This document shows, in pieces, positions 1-9,490 of a stretch of DNA of 64,000 nucleotides. Where the stretch lies: NCBI GenBank assembly GCA_015227615.1, contig JAALGZ010000032.1, positions 186,001 through 250,000 of the forward strand. Direction: 5' to 3'. Each line of letters begins with the position of its first letter. Position 1 is the first letter of the stretch. The notes under the pieces were generated by a model. That model was not told the origin of the DNA. It saw nothing but the letters and a program-made list of their open reading frames with translations, and made no database searches. The DNA is from Labyrinthula sp. Ha. Its lineage: Eukaryota > Sar > Bigyra > Labyrinthulida > Labyrinthulaceae. A program made the translations under genes and the position numbers.

Positions 1-93
1 TTGTAACTGATTGCTAGTTTCTGAGAAACAGTTAATTATTTGCTGAACGCGTGCTCTATGTTCTTGAGTCATTCATACAAGATTTCCCAACAG

Positions 94-1108
94 TCAATTC
101 CTCTTAGAATCGCATAAACGGGGATATAAACACGGGCACCTACTTCGAAGAACTTCACGAAATGTTACACTAACCCTCCTACGCCTCAATTGCACCCTTC
201 CATCTATAAGATCAGTAACTCTTTGCGGCATTTGGTGAGTAAACTCGTATCGACTCTCCCCAGTCATTACAAACAAGCTTCTTCGAGGAACATAAATACT
301 AAATTTTTCAAACCTGCTTTCAAAGAAAAACACGCCTGATGAACCGAGACTTAAACTTGCAATCGCTTCTGTAAATGCAGAATGTGTATCTACATGCTGC
401 GCAATTCCTTCACCTCGATTATACTCATTAACCGTAGCCTGATCTGATAGAAAGTTTCTGCCTAGAATCCTAGAGACAGAACCATCAATTTTACGTTTTA
501 TTTCCATCAAAATAGAAGAGAAAGGATGAAAACTGTCTTCATCAGCCCTGTTGAGTTTGTAGTTGAACTTGTAGCCAAAGTGCGCAACTCGCCTTCTCAA
601 AGGTTTGAAGGGAAGACAAAGTTGTTGCTCCTGCGTTTCAAGGGAAACATTTAATTCTTTGGAAACGGCAGCTTCTTCTATTTCAGATATAAATTCCTTT
701 AGTATTATTAGTCCTGGTATTTTTTCCAGAACTATCATCTGTTCTGATAGAACAACATTTTCCGGGAGCTTTACGCTTTTTCTAACTTTTCTATGGAGAT
801 CATCTGAAGAACCCTTTTCCATCTTACTTACAACATAACCATTTCTGCCTTCAATGCTTAATACGTCCAAAAATCGTTTCAATGTTTTCGTTTTGTCGTT
901 GTCAGCAAAACCAAAAATGGCAGAGAACTTCTATAAACTGTTACAGAAAGCTGCAAAAAACCGTGTAGAAATACATAAAGTCAACACAACCAAATTTTTC
1001 CTCGATCTTCTCAGTTACCTCGTAAACATCTAGTTTTCTTTCATCACTTTCTTTTCTCAACTTTATTCTAACTTTTAATACACTTAAACGGCTATCATTT
1101 TCCATCAT
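94..1108 (-). CDS. ALKBH8: ALKBH8-like tRNA wobble-uridine hydroxylase (RRM + AlkB domain), 2 exons
   Basis: Predicted Fe(II)/2-oxoglutarate dioxygenase of the ALKBH8 branch, which in other eukaryotes hydroxylates mcm5U at the tRNA wobble position. Exon 1 is 1108..962, a 31-nt intron is 961..931, exon 2 is 930..94; 327 aa. Residues about 8-90 look like an RRM (EEKFGCVDF, then FSAIFGF as the RNP1-like strand). The AlkB domain follows, with QHVDTHSAF (Fe ligands H228 and D230), PRRSLFVMTGESRYEFTHQM (distal H281) and RVSVTFR (R301, R307 for 2OG). The Cys-rich end CPCLYPRLCDSKRN resembles the linker after AlkB in animal ALKBH8, but the methyltransferase domain is absent. Without the intron the AlkB frame has no upstream ATG before a stop. 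The second ATG (1105) is an alternative start. The AlkB call is firm; the RRM and exon 1 are inferred. Stop is TGA. Confidence 0.85.
931..961 (-). other. 31-nt intron of the ALKBH8-like gene
   Basis: Begins GTTTTTTGCAG and ends GTTTATAG, phase 0. Removing it joins an ATG-initiated RRM-like exon to the AlkB reading frame, which otherwise has an in-frame TAG just upstream. Confidence 0.65.
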
Positions 1109-1164
1109 ACTATTTTTTGGGTACTTATTAATTTTGGGTAATTAGTTTTCTAGATCAAGACGAA

Positions 1165-1959
1165 ATGAAAGATTGGAGCAAAATTAAACTTAAAAAGACT
1201 TCTCTCTCAGAGAAAGAAAAATCTAAATTAAAAAATGTAATAGATAGGGTTCTAAGAAATGGATTAAAAGGATCCGATATTGATCCCGATGAGATGTATG
1301 TGGAATATATACATATCATGGTGATAAATGGAAAGACTGTGGAAGAGTGTTTCAAGAGTTTGATCGATTTGTTAGATGAAAAATACTGCAAAAGAATATG
1401 CGAGTATTTGGCAACTGAAATTTCAAAATTTGGAACTGAGGATGAAAAATCTGTGAAATCACCAAGGAAATCTGAAATGAGTGAAAAAAGAAGCAGTCAG
1501 TCTTCAGAACGAAAATCAGAGAGTAGTTCTAGTAGAAGAAGATCTTCTCACTGTGAACAGAAAGCTGCAAAATCAGAAACTGAAGAGGAAAAAAGAAAAA
1601 GAAGAGCTGAAAGATTTTCAACTTCCAAAGAATCTAATCAGTCTAAAGATAAATCTTATAGAGACAAAGGGTTCTTTTCTAAGAAAGAGAAGGAGAAAGA
1701 TGAAGAGTTAATTGGGGCTTATAGATATTATGTTGAAAGAAAATATAAAGCTGGATTTCTAGATTTTCAGCGTTATCTAAAAGATTTGGCAGATGCTGTG
1801 CTTGAGAAAACAGATGAAAAGCAAGGTACTGAAAAAGTTGAATCTCCACCTCAAGAAAACAAAGGAAAAAGAAAAATGGATGAAACTATGTCTCCACAAT
1901 TCCATGCTGTTAAAAAGGTAGCTAAAAAGAACCATACATGGGTGAGACAAAAATCTTAG
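1165..1959 (+). CDS. PWI/Nab2-N-like protein with Ser/Arg- and Lys-rich tail
   Basis: 264 aa from ATG at 1165. Residues about 1-90 are helical and resemble the N-terminal PWI-like fold of Nab2/ZC3H14-type mRNA-binding proteins: YVEYIHIMVINGKTVEECF followed by a second hydrophobic helix near LIDLLDEKY. Residues about 95-185 are rich in Ser, Arg, Lys and Glu with SR/RS-like stretches, typical of nuclear RNA-processing factors. A second helical segment (residues 180-220, EELIGAYRYYVERKYKAGF) precedes a basic end. No zinc fingers are visible, so a full Nab2 is not supported. It starts 56 bp from the ATG of the divergent ALKBH8-like gene, so the two probably share a promoter. The family call is an inference from one short motif; a generic SR-like protein is the alternative. 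Confidence 0.6.
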   Translation: MKDWSKIKLKKTSLSEKEKSKLKNVIDRVLRNGLKGSDIDPDEMYVEYIHIMVINGKTVEECFKSLIDLLDEKYCKRICEYLATEISKFGTEDEKSVKSPRKSEMSEKRSSQSSERKSESSSSRRRSSHCEQKAAKSETEEEKRKRRAERFSTSKESNQSKDKSYRDKGFFSKKEKEKDEELIGAYRYYVERKYKAGFLDFQRYLKDLADAVLEKTDEKQGTEKVESPPQENKGKRKMDETMSPQFHAVKKVAKKNHTWVRQKS

Positions 1960-2058
1960 CAAAATTGAAAAAGGTATTGTGTTAATTTTTTGTGTTTGAT
2001 TTTTATTAGGTTAAGCGGTTTCTTTTTATTTCATACATATTGCACAACATATCAGCAT

Positions 2059-2886
2059 CTAAATCGATTCTTTCTTTGTTTTTTTCTTCTTTTTGCCCAT
2101 TAAATTGGTAATTTTTGATTTCAAGTCACTTCCAAACTTTTTAACTTCTTCAAAACCTTCTCCAAGTTCTTTTTTCAAATCACTTATTGGCTCTTCTACT
2201 GCGTCTTTCATTGAATCCAAAATATTTAATTCCCTCTCATCAACTTCTTTCTTTTGCTCAAGTTTTGAGTGTTCCTTTTTATCAGTGCTCATTTTCTCCT
2301 GTTTTACTTTCGATTCATGTTTTTCTAGTTGTTGCTTTACCCCTTTAGCATCATGATTATTTTCTTTCGAATGATCTTTTGCGTCGTGGGAGTTCGATAC
2401 CTCTTTTTTTCTGTGGTTAATTCCACTTTTTTTTGAATTTTCTTCTCGCCTTTCTTCTTGACTAACCCGATGTCGCTCAAGAACTCCTTGCCCAGAAAAA
2501 TGAATCGTCCCTTTAGTAATTCCATTTTTACATGCTTGGATTTCTCTAGATGTAGACCCCGAAAATTTCCTTTGATCACAGTGTTTCATTAAGTTAATTA
2601 TCTCTGGCCGGTTCCGTATAGCTAATCCAGACTGCTTCGTTTCACACCCAAGCGCACAACTAGTAATTCCCACATCATGAAAAGCTTGTCTACAAACTTG
2701 ACCTACCTGCGGACTTGCCCTGAAATCTACTGCGCACTGAGCATGAACAATCTTATGGAGCTCCTGGCTTAGGAAAGTTTCTGCAGGATTAGTCATGACT
2801 TGGCACTGTTTGAAACAATGATCCTTCAAGTTAAAGGCACCAGAAGCGCCTCCAAGAAGACAAATATTAACTAAACTTTTCAGCAT
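2059..2886 (-). CDS. secreted Cys-rich protein with long charged C-terminal tail, unknown function
   Basis: 275 aa from the first ATG (2886). Residues 1-18 look like a signal peptide (LKSLVNICLLGGASG) with likely cleavage before AFN. Eight cysteines follow at residues 24, 28, 51, 65, 77, 81, 103 and 119, including two CX3C pairs (CFKQC and CALGC), which suggests a small disulfide-bonded helical domain. From about residue 130 the protein is Lys/Glu/Asp-rich, low complexity, and ends in a poly-Lys stretch. I do not recognise the family. The gene lies 69 bp downstream of the prolyl 4-hydroxylase stop on the same strand, so both may act in the secretory pathway, but nothing in the sequence shows that they interact. 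Confidence 0.7.
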   Translation of the reverse strand: MLKSLVNICLLGGASGAFNLKDHCFKQCQVMTNPAETFLSQELHKIVHAQCAVDFRASPQVGQVCRQAFHDVGITSCALGCETKQSGLAIRNRPEIINLMKHCDQRKFSGSTSREIQACKNGITKGTIHFSGQGVLERHRVSQEERREENSKKSGINHRKKEVSNSHDAKDHSKENNHDAKGVKQQLEKHESKVKQEKMSTDKKEHSKLEQKKEVDERELNILDSMKDAVEEPISDLKKELGEGFEEVKKFGSDLKSKITNLMGKKKKKTKKESI

Positions 2887-2955
2887 ATTTCCCTTTTTCA
2901 CTTTTTTAAACGTTCAAAAACACAAATTAAAGCCGTGAAAATAAAACGCTTATTT

Positions 2956-4566
2956 TTAAAAATATCTTCTAGGATCCCAGCACCATAAATTACACACATA
3001 CTTTCTGCCACTGGTGACTGGCATACCAGAATGCAGACTAAAATCATCTCCATTGCCATCTTCAAGCATACTGTAGAATAAAACAGCATCACCCTTCTTT
3101 GGCTTCACTTGAATTCCCTGACCATCAAACGCCTTGGGAAAAGATGTACCTCCACCACCTTCTGGAACCTCCAAGTAAATCAATGTTGTCGAGAATCTCT
3201 GTTCAACTCTTCCAGCTAAGCATTATATTTAGAAAAAAACTACTGTTTCCAAAGTCATGATGCGCATCATATTTTTGGGTTTGTAAGTAACGCACAAATT
3301 GCAAATTCTCAGCAGATCCAGTCGTATCGTCTTTCAGCTGCTCATCAGTCATTCGCAGTACATCGCCAAAGCGAAGGTATAACGTATTGAGGACATCAGA
3401 TTCACTTCTTTGCAACCAGCCATTTTCACTCGTTCTTGTCTTGCTTTGAAAACCATTTCCAGAACTTCCTACACTAGATCTCTTAACCTTCGATTCTCCC
3501 AAGGAGATAATATGGTCAACTTCATAATCACTGAGAAGGTTTTCAATTAGAAAAACCTTCGGCGATGTAGATGCAACAACTATATTAAAATCTATTTCCT
3601 TTCCATCTTGAGTAGCGACACCATTACCATCATGAAAGTATGAAATTTGAGATTTCACTTTATGAACTTGCCCCACAAAATCGGCAGGGTAAATGAACAG
3701 TTCTGGTTTTCCCCTTGGATAATATGATAACCAGGGATATCCATGCTCAGTATAATAATCCTCTAAGAACTTTTTTTCTTTCAAGCTTTCTGCATAAAAC
3801 TTTGTTTCAAACTCCTAAAAACTATAACTCAAAAAAATAAAATCAACATGTTTATCATCTTCTAACGGACCAATAAAATAGAAGTGTTTTCCTTCCACAA
3901 TTTCGACCGTTTGAATTAACTTTTTAGAAAAAGAATCAACAAATTTAAATTTGTGAGTGGTATAAGAATTTGTTGGATTATCCTGTTTATATCTAATAAC
4001 GCCAGAATAAACACCCTTGGCTGTTCCGTCATCCCAATAAATTTCAAGAGGTTGTTTAATAAAACTTCTGAAACGAACCCCCATAGCTCTTTCTCGTCTT
4101 TCGCTTATTGGAGGACCTAAGAGTTAAGGAAAGTTGATAAAAGTTTACCTGGAAGATACTTAATGTAAGGAGAAAGATCTTCTGGGTTGGAAACTTCGAA
4201 CTCAGAACGAAGTGAAGGTGACATAAGCGTTAGGTTCGATTGTTCTCTTCCAATAATAAAGCCATTATTATCATATGAAGGATTTCTAATCCAGGTGTAA
4301 TTACGAAGAAGAGTTTTTCTTTGAGTTAAAGCACTAGGAAAGATATTACTTCCAAGAACTTCTTCTATCTTCGTATACACGTTTGGATCTTGAGCAAGGT
4401 ACGAGACTCCAATTGCAAGAATAACCCAGATTGCAGTTATAATTGGAGAACCGATTCCAGTCTTCTGGGTGGGCTTCGGTGAAGGTGGAGAAGTTTTCTT
4501 CTGTTTCGATTTCTTTTTTCCCATATTTATTGCTTGTGTTATAGTCAATTTAGGGACACTAGGCAT
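2956..4566 (-). CDS. prolyl 4-hydroxylase, membrane-anchored, 4 exons
   Basis: Fe(II)/2-oxoglutarate prolyl hydroxylase, probably an ER/Golgi type II membrane protein. Exons 4566..4149, 4116..3848, 3814..3244 and 3215..2956 are separated by introns of 32, 33 and 28 nt and give 505 aa. A Lys-rich N-terminus is followed by a membrane segment (ITAIWVILAIGVSYLAQ). A beta-rich region with LEIYWDDGTAKGVYSG resembles VHL-beta-like N-terminal modules of some protist hydroxylases. The catalytic domain has HHDF (H414, D416), GRVEQRFSTTLIYLEVPEGG, distal H481 in SLHSGMPV, and K491 in GRKYVCNLW for 2OG. Joining the exons restores continuous homology exactly at the junctions. The start may instead be the ATG at 4524 (MGKKKSKQKK). 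The fold and catalytic residues are clear; the target protein is unknown. Confidence 0.9.
3216..3243 (-). other. 28-nt intron 3 of the prolyl hydroxylase gene
   Basis: Begins GTAGTTTTTTTC and ends ATGCTTAG, phase 1. Removal creates the stretch between the HxD motif and GRVEQRFSTTLIY, which the unspliced frame lacks. Confidence 0.8.
3815..3847 (-). other. 33-nt intron 2 of the prolyl hydroxylase gene
   Basis: Begins GTTGATTTT and ends GTTTTTAG, phase 0. An earlier TAG at 26 nt would leave an in-frame stop, so the 33-nt form is chosen. Confidence 0.75.
4117..4148 (-). other. 32-nt intron 1 of the prolyl hydroxylase gene
   Basis: Begins GTAAACTTTT and ends TTAACTCTTAG, phase 1. Removal yields IKYLPGPPISERRERAMGV and links the membrane-anchor exon to the WDDG exon. 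A TTAAC just before the 3' end could be the branch site. Confidence 0.8.
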
Positions 4567-4608
4567 TCTATGCAAAATAATTATGGGTTTACTTATGTAT
4601 ATATAATA

Positions 4609-4681
4609 TCCCGGATAGCTCAGTTGGTAGAGCGTTAGGCTCTTAACCTAATGGTCGAGGGTTCGAGCCCCTCTTCGGGAA
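4609..4681 (+). tRNA. tRNA-Lys(CUU)
   Basis: A complete 73-nt cloverleaf can be folded by eye. Acceptor TCCCGGA pairs with TTCGGGA, D stem GCTC/GAGC, anticodon stem TTAGG/CCTAA, loop CTCTTAA with anticodon CTT at 4642-4644, T stem GAGGG/CCCTC with loop TTCGAGC, discriminator A at 4681. The A box (about 4616-4627) and B box (4660-4670) match Pol III promoter consensus. No intron and no encoded CCA. It lies 42 bp from the divergent prolyl hydroxylase ATG at 4566. Confidence 0.97.
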
Positions 4682-4684
4682 AAG

Positions 4685-4690
4685 TTTTTT
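4685..4690 (+). terminator. RNA polymerase III T-run terminator
   Basis: Six consecutive Ts start four bases after the tRNA discriminator, the standard Pol III stop signal. Confidence 0.85.
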
Positions 4691-7600
4691 CTTGTATAAT
4701 CCATGGAAAAACGTAGTTTATAGTTGCAAATGTTTTATTTTGGATATTTTGTGGTAATCCGAATAGTTAAATTCAATATTCTAGAACTTTTAAAAACATA
4801 AAATTAATTCAGTATTAGCTGAAACACGGCCTAAGCTTCCGAAAAAGGCTGTTCCTATGAAGAGCTTCCTCCCCAAACTCAATCGTAGTCAGAACCAGAG
4901 CTTGTGGTGTAGAATAAACATTAGTGTTCTCAATTATTAAGCTAATTATGAGATATCAGACAATTTTTTGGGTAGTGGGAGATGATGCTTCTCAGGAACA
5001 TGGACAAGTACCAAACCACAGAAAAACTCGTCCACCCACCTAGAAGAAACCCAGTAAGACGCTTTAGCTTTCATTGTGAACGGTGGGATTGTAACTGAGC
5101 ATAGACAGAATGCCTTAGAAGCTCTCTTCCTAACAAACAATGCACCCAAGCTGGCTTTAAAAGAAATTGGAAGCATTGTGCATAAAGAGTTCAGAGAACA
5201 AAGAACGCAGCTCCTAACTAGTTTGATATAGAAGTTGACGAAAAAAAGGAAAGGGAGGACAATGGTATAACCTGTCAGTCACTGATTTAAAAAAAATATT
5301 GTAGAGACTTAAACAGGTAAAACTGTCACTAATGAATCCCTAAATAAAGTTTTATGATACATATACGAGCTGTGCATAGTTTGTATACAGCAAAAAGATT
5401 CATATTTTTCTTAGTTCGACCTCATGATGTGAAGTACTTACTCCAATCAGTTGCGGGAAAGAGCTGTGGCTGAAAAGGTTCCGTGTTGTCCAGTGTTCCT
5501 CTGATGAGGTGCCACAAGAAAATCCTTGAAATTTGGACACATCCTGATGCCAAACTAATATGACGTTGTAACCGAGACTTAGATCTGGGTAAGAAAGAGA
5601 GAAAAGCAGAAACACTCATTAGTAAAAGAGTAATCCCTGTCTAGGACAAAATAGTGGATCGCGCGGATTTTATTCAGATACAATAAATGGTACCAACGAG
5701 TCTGAGAAGGGCTCTTAAGAAGTTTAGAACATTGATTGAAGTATAAGCCAGGTTAGAACAAAGTCTTCAAGGTTGTATAGGTTTACTCGGGCATTGCTCA
5801 ACTCCATATCAATTTTGGGCGAACAGGTATATTTTTAAGTTAGTTAATCAAACCGAAGAATAGAGATGGAGGTTGAAAAGGACCCACTCAAGCTCTTGTG
5901 AGCGCTTGGACTGTAAGAAGTTGGTGCAAGAGCAATCATATTGAAGAAGTCTGGGTTAACGAAATGAAACAATATGGAAGCCATACTTCATCAGCTCTAA
6001 CTACGTTGTACTTAAGTTTCTTTTAGGACCAATTGAAATTTAACCTAGAACTTATTATCTCTACATTAAGATTGGAATTCATTGCGTAATACGTTCTTGA
6101 TGTAAGTGTTTCCACAATCAGCCAACCATTGCACCATATGTACCACACGGTTAAAAGACGTTTAATGAGTTGATTGGGGAAAACTCAATGTCAACTTAAT
6201 TAAAGCGAGAAGCTTGGGCACATGAAATTAGAAGACTAACAAAGCTGAAAAGACATCATCCTTGTTGCTGAAACAAATTGCAACCTATTTTGATGCAGAT
6301 ACAGAGGATAATCATCACAGGACAATAGGGCTATCGGTAAGCAATTCAACTCAAAAAAAGTAAATTTTCAGATCTTGCGTGTCATAATTTTGGACACCCT
6401 GGAATTTAACTTCATTACTTGTCTTAGAACTGTTGAAAAGGAAAATTATTATACATTGATCGCGAGTCTCGCTCGTGTGTCTGACGAAAAAGGGCCCAAA
6501 ACTAATAATTTGCTAGCCATAATAGACAACGAACTTTTGTTGGGCAGATCAATGTCGACATTTTAGAAAAAAGATCATCCGAACTAATTTTCTTGCAATT
6601 GTCGCTTTACAGTCATGTGTTGAACCGCATTCAGCTAAGCTGGAGAAGGATGAAAGCCCACTTGAAGGCAAGACTCTATGAGAATATTACAATCTTTATC
6701 GTAAGGCATTTCCAATATGTTAATGGCTTAGTTTCTTAGACAGGAGATGGAATAATAAGGTTTTTAGAATTTCTAAAAGGTTGATCAGATACATTCCTAT
6801 AGAGCTTTAAGAAAGTTCAAATTCACTATGAGGCTGTAATAAACTTACAGGGTGTTCTCAAAGGTGGGGTGTGGCTTTAAAACTTTACACATGATGTGTT
6901 AAAATCAAATACTGTGTTAAATTCTTTTCTTAGAATTTGTTTGCTTACTGTTATTTCTTGTCGAAGCATTATTCTGTTTAAATTGTATTTTCTTGCCCTG
7001 CTTGAACCATATTCCCATCCCTTTAACCTATCAATATTTGAAGTTTAAGAAATTGGTGACAAGTTTGATCGAAACTTCATCAGTTAGTTCGAGCTAGTAC
7101 AATCCATTTCCCAAAGTGAGAAGAATTTGTGAAGACTGCTGTAGATCACATATTTCTACCTCTCACTTATTCAAAGTTTTTTCTTATTGAATGGTAAAAG
7201 ATACAAATTTAAAAGTGCTAGGCTAACGACCGTTATTCATTAGGTGCAATTATAAGGACAATAGAATCGGGCTTATATCATTTGCAAAAGGTTGATTGCA
7301 GGAACAAGTGTCCAAATTATAATAAGGTGGCATTTTCAAAAACTAGGGTTTGGATATGTTCCAGAGATTATGAAGATTATGCACTGCTACTGAGTTTCAA
7401 TAAATTTTACTGCATTGGGCTATTAGGAATTCGGTTACATGCCATAACTCGTTCTTAGTCTTCAAAATCAAAATACCTTATTAAGAAATGCTATATTACG
7501 GCCAAGTACTTTGGCTATAATAGTGGTGTTGGCGAGGCAAGCGAGAATCAAAGATAAAAGTCAAATTCTGCGTTCAACCACCTAAGAACAGGGCTTTTTG

Positions 7601-8592
7601 TTCTTGTTGCAGACATATTGAGACGTTTTTATCCGGCCTCACACTCAGCCTGACGTTTAATAGTAACTGGAACACTAATCATATATCCCATGTTTAACAT
7701 GAGCAAGAATCCTAGGACCAATTAAAAAGACCATTATTTCTTTAAAAACTGGGGAAACATCTTGAAACGCGCTGGAAGTCAGTGAAAACCCAGTGAAGTC
7801 TAGCTGATATATCCAAGTCTCCCCATATGGTCCGCCTTGTTCAGAAACACAAAATGCGCAATGACAAAAGGTGCCCGTACTTCCCATATCATAATAGAGT
7901 GGTTTTGTTGCTTAAGCTAAGTTTTCTCTTTTTGTGACCTAACACATGTTGCTTGTTTTATGTGAAAAATGTGCATGAAGTTTAGATAAGAAACAGGAAA
8001 CACACCTTTTCGTTTGAAATCATTATACTATATATACGTAAGAATGTTTTTAAGACTTATGGGTAAAAGCTGATTAGCAGATTCTTTTAATTCTCGCAAC
8101 TCAACAGCTTTAGTTGAGTAGAAAATGATTATATATTTTTTCTTCAGTTCTACAGAGAGGAATAATTGAATGAAAACATAATAATACTTGAGAGATAATC
8201 AAGATAATGAAGAAGCAATTAGTAAAGTTGAGGTTTAAATAATTTTCTCACAGTAAAATGTCGACAAAGAGGTGTTGTCCACGGTGAAATTGTAATCCAA
8301 ATTTTTCTTGACTCCAGAGACTACTTGAATATTATAAGTAATACCCCTTCATGCTACCACTCGTTGTCGAACTAGAAAATTCACTGGAACACTATTTTTG
8401 TAAATATTTCTTTTTGATACCTATTTCGGTATAACTGGAGAGATATCCCAGTAACACACTTTAATAGGTTTATTTCTAGTCTTATCTTCACAGTTTTTTT
8501 TCTTGTCGGAATCTTTCTCGGATATTTTCTCTTCCGATAAGAGTATATTCCAAATTCCGACCAAAGAAACTCGAAAGAAATAATACAAAGAT
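4691..8592. other. gene-poor tract with one decayed transposon
   Basis: About 3.9 kb with no supportable host gene. Open frames are short, lack ATG starts or recognisable motifs, and occur on both strands. The only identifiable content is the Tc1/mariner-like remnant near 6.4-6.75 kb. I see no tRNA, tandem repeat or conserved RNA in the rest. Confidence 0.6.
6375..6760 (+). mobile_element. decayed Tc1/mariner-like (IS630 superfamily) transposase fragment
   Basis: Two pieces in neighbouring frames match the C-terminal half of DD[E/D] transposases. The first ends in LLAIIDNELLLG, where the family has the second catalytic Asp in a DNA motif. The second, from about 6587, reads IFLQLSLYSHVLNRIQLSW followed by RRMKAHLK, a clear echo of the family's LPPYSPDLNPIE-xxW-xxxK block, with the third acidic residue changed to Gln. 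A stop and a frame change separate the pieces, so it cannot make a transposase. Ends and inverted repeats were not found. Confidence 0.5.
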
Positions 8593-9321
8593 ATGTCCCA
8601 AGATAAAGCAGCACTTCAAGCTTGTATAGATGCATTCAAACAAGGAAAACCTGTTATGGTTTTCGACTCTGCATTCAGAGAACAAGAAACAGATTTATTA
8701 TACCCCGCACTATCAACAACCCCAGAAGTAATTCGAACCTTGCGCAAAGTCTGTGGTGGATTATTGTTCCTTGCTGTCGGGCACGAAATCTCCGAAAAAT
8801 TTGGACTTCCATATCTTCAAGATATTCATACTGATCCAGGACTTGTTGCTAAGTATCCACTTCTGGATCAACTGAAAACAAACGACCTTCAATATGATTC
8901 CAGATCTGCGTTTACTCTCTCATTAAATCATAGGAACACATTCACTGGCATTACTGACAAGGATAGAGCTCTCACATGTTCCCAGTTTGCAAAACTTTCA
9001 ACTACAATCTTATCTCCAGAGAATAATCAAGATCCACATGAACTTCTTGGAAAGGAGTTTAGAACTCCTGGGCACGTTCCACTTTGTAAGGAAACAGAAG
9101 GCGGATTAGCAAAACGACAAGGGCATACAGAACTTGCAGTTGCAATTGCCCGACTTAGTGGGTTAGTTCCAGTTACTATTGGTGCCGAGATGCTTCAACC
9201 AGATGGAGATCTTGCACTACCGGTCGAAGAAGCTAAGAAGTATGCCAAGGAAAACGGGATTCCTTTCATAACAGGCGAAGAACTTCTAAATGCTTTCAAA
9301 CAAATGAGTGCCACCGAATAA
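8593..9321 (+). CDS. ribB: 3,4-dihydroxy-2-butanone 4-phosphate synthase (riboflavin synthesis), archaeal-type sequence
   Basis: 242 aa from ATG. The enzyme converts ribulose 5-phosphate to the four-carbon precursor of riboflavin plus formate. Visible active-site motifs are FREQETD (E30, E32, D34; Mg and substrate), GITDKDRALT (residues 119-128), EFRTPGHV (H161) and RQGHTEL (H178, E180). Spacing and wording (RExETD, NHRNTFTGITDxDRA, GKEFRTPGHV) are closer to the archaeal RibB that I recall from Methanocaldococcus than to the bacterial/fungal form (REnEGD, TTGISAxDR). It is a stand-alone RibB without the RibA cyclohydrolase domain of plants and many bacteria, and has no evident targeting peptide. 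No introns. An archaeal origin is inference; the enzyme identity is firm. Confidence 0.93.
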   Translation: MSQDKAALQACIDAFKQGKPVMVFDSAFREQETDLLYPALSTTPEVIRTLRKVCGGLLFLAVGHEISEKFGLPYLQDIHTDPGLVAKYPLLDQLKTNDLQYDSRSAFTLSLNHRNTFTGITDKDRALTCSQFAKLSTTILSPENNQDPHELLGKEFRTPGHVPLCKETEGGLAKRQGHTELAVAIARLSGLVPVTIGAEMLQPDGDLALPVEEAKKYAKENGIPFITGEELLNAFKQMSATE

Positions 9322-9490
9322 ATTCCAACTACAAATATATCTTAAAGTTCTAAATATATCAGTTGTATTAATTTCATTCCTAAACCTTATTCTTATTATC
9401 TTTTTTTGTTTACAAGTTTCTGGTTAACGGTCATATTACATGCTAACCAAATGAAGCAAATTGTAACCTATGGAAACAATATTAGTATAA

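Noticed and set aside
917-1033. A 38-codon ATG frame on the plus strand
   Set aside because: It is antisense to the proposed first exon and intron of the ALKBH8-like gene and matches nothing recognisable.
1920-2020. Possible additional introns at the 3' end of the Nab2-like gene (a GTATTG...TTATTAG segment)
   Set aside because: It lies after the stop codon, and splicing gives no better protein end; not needed.
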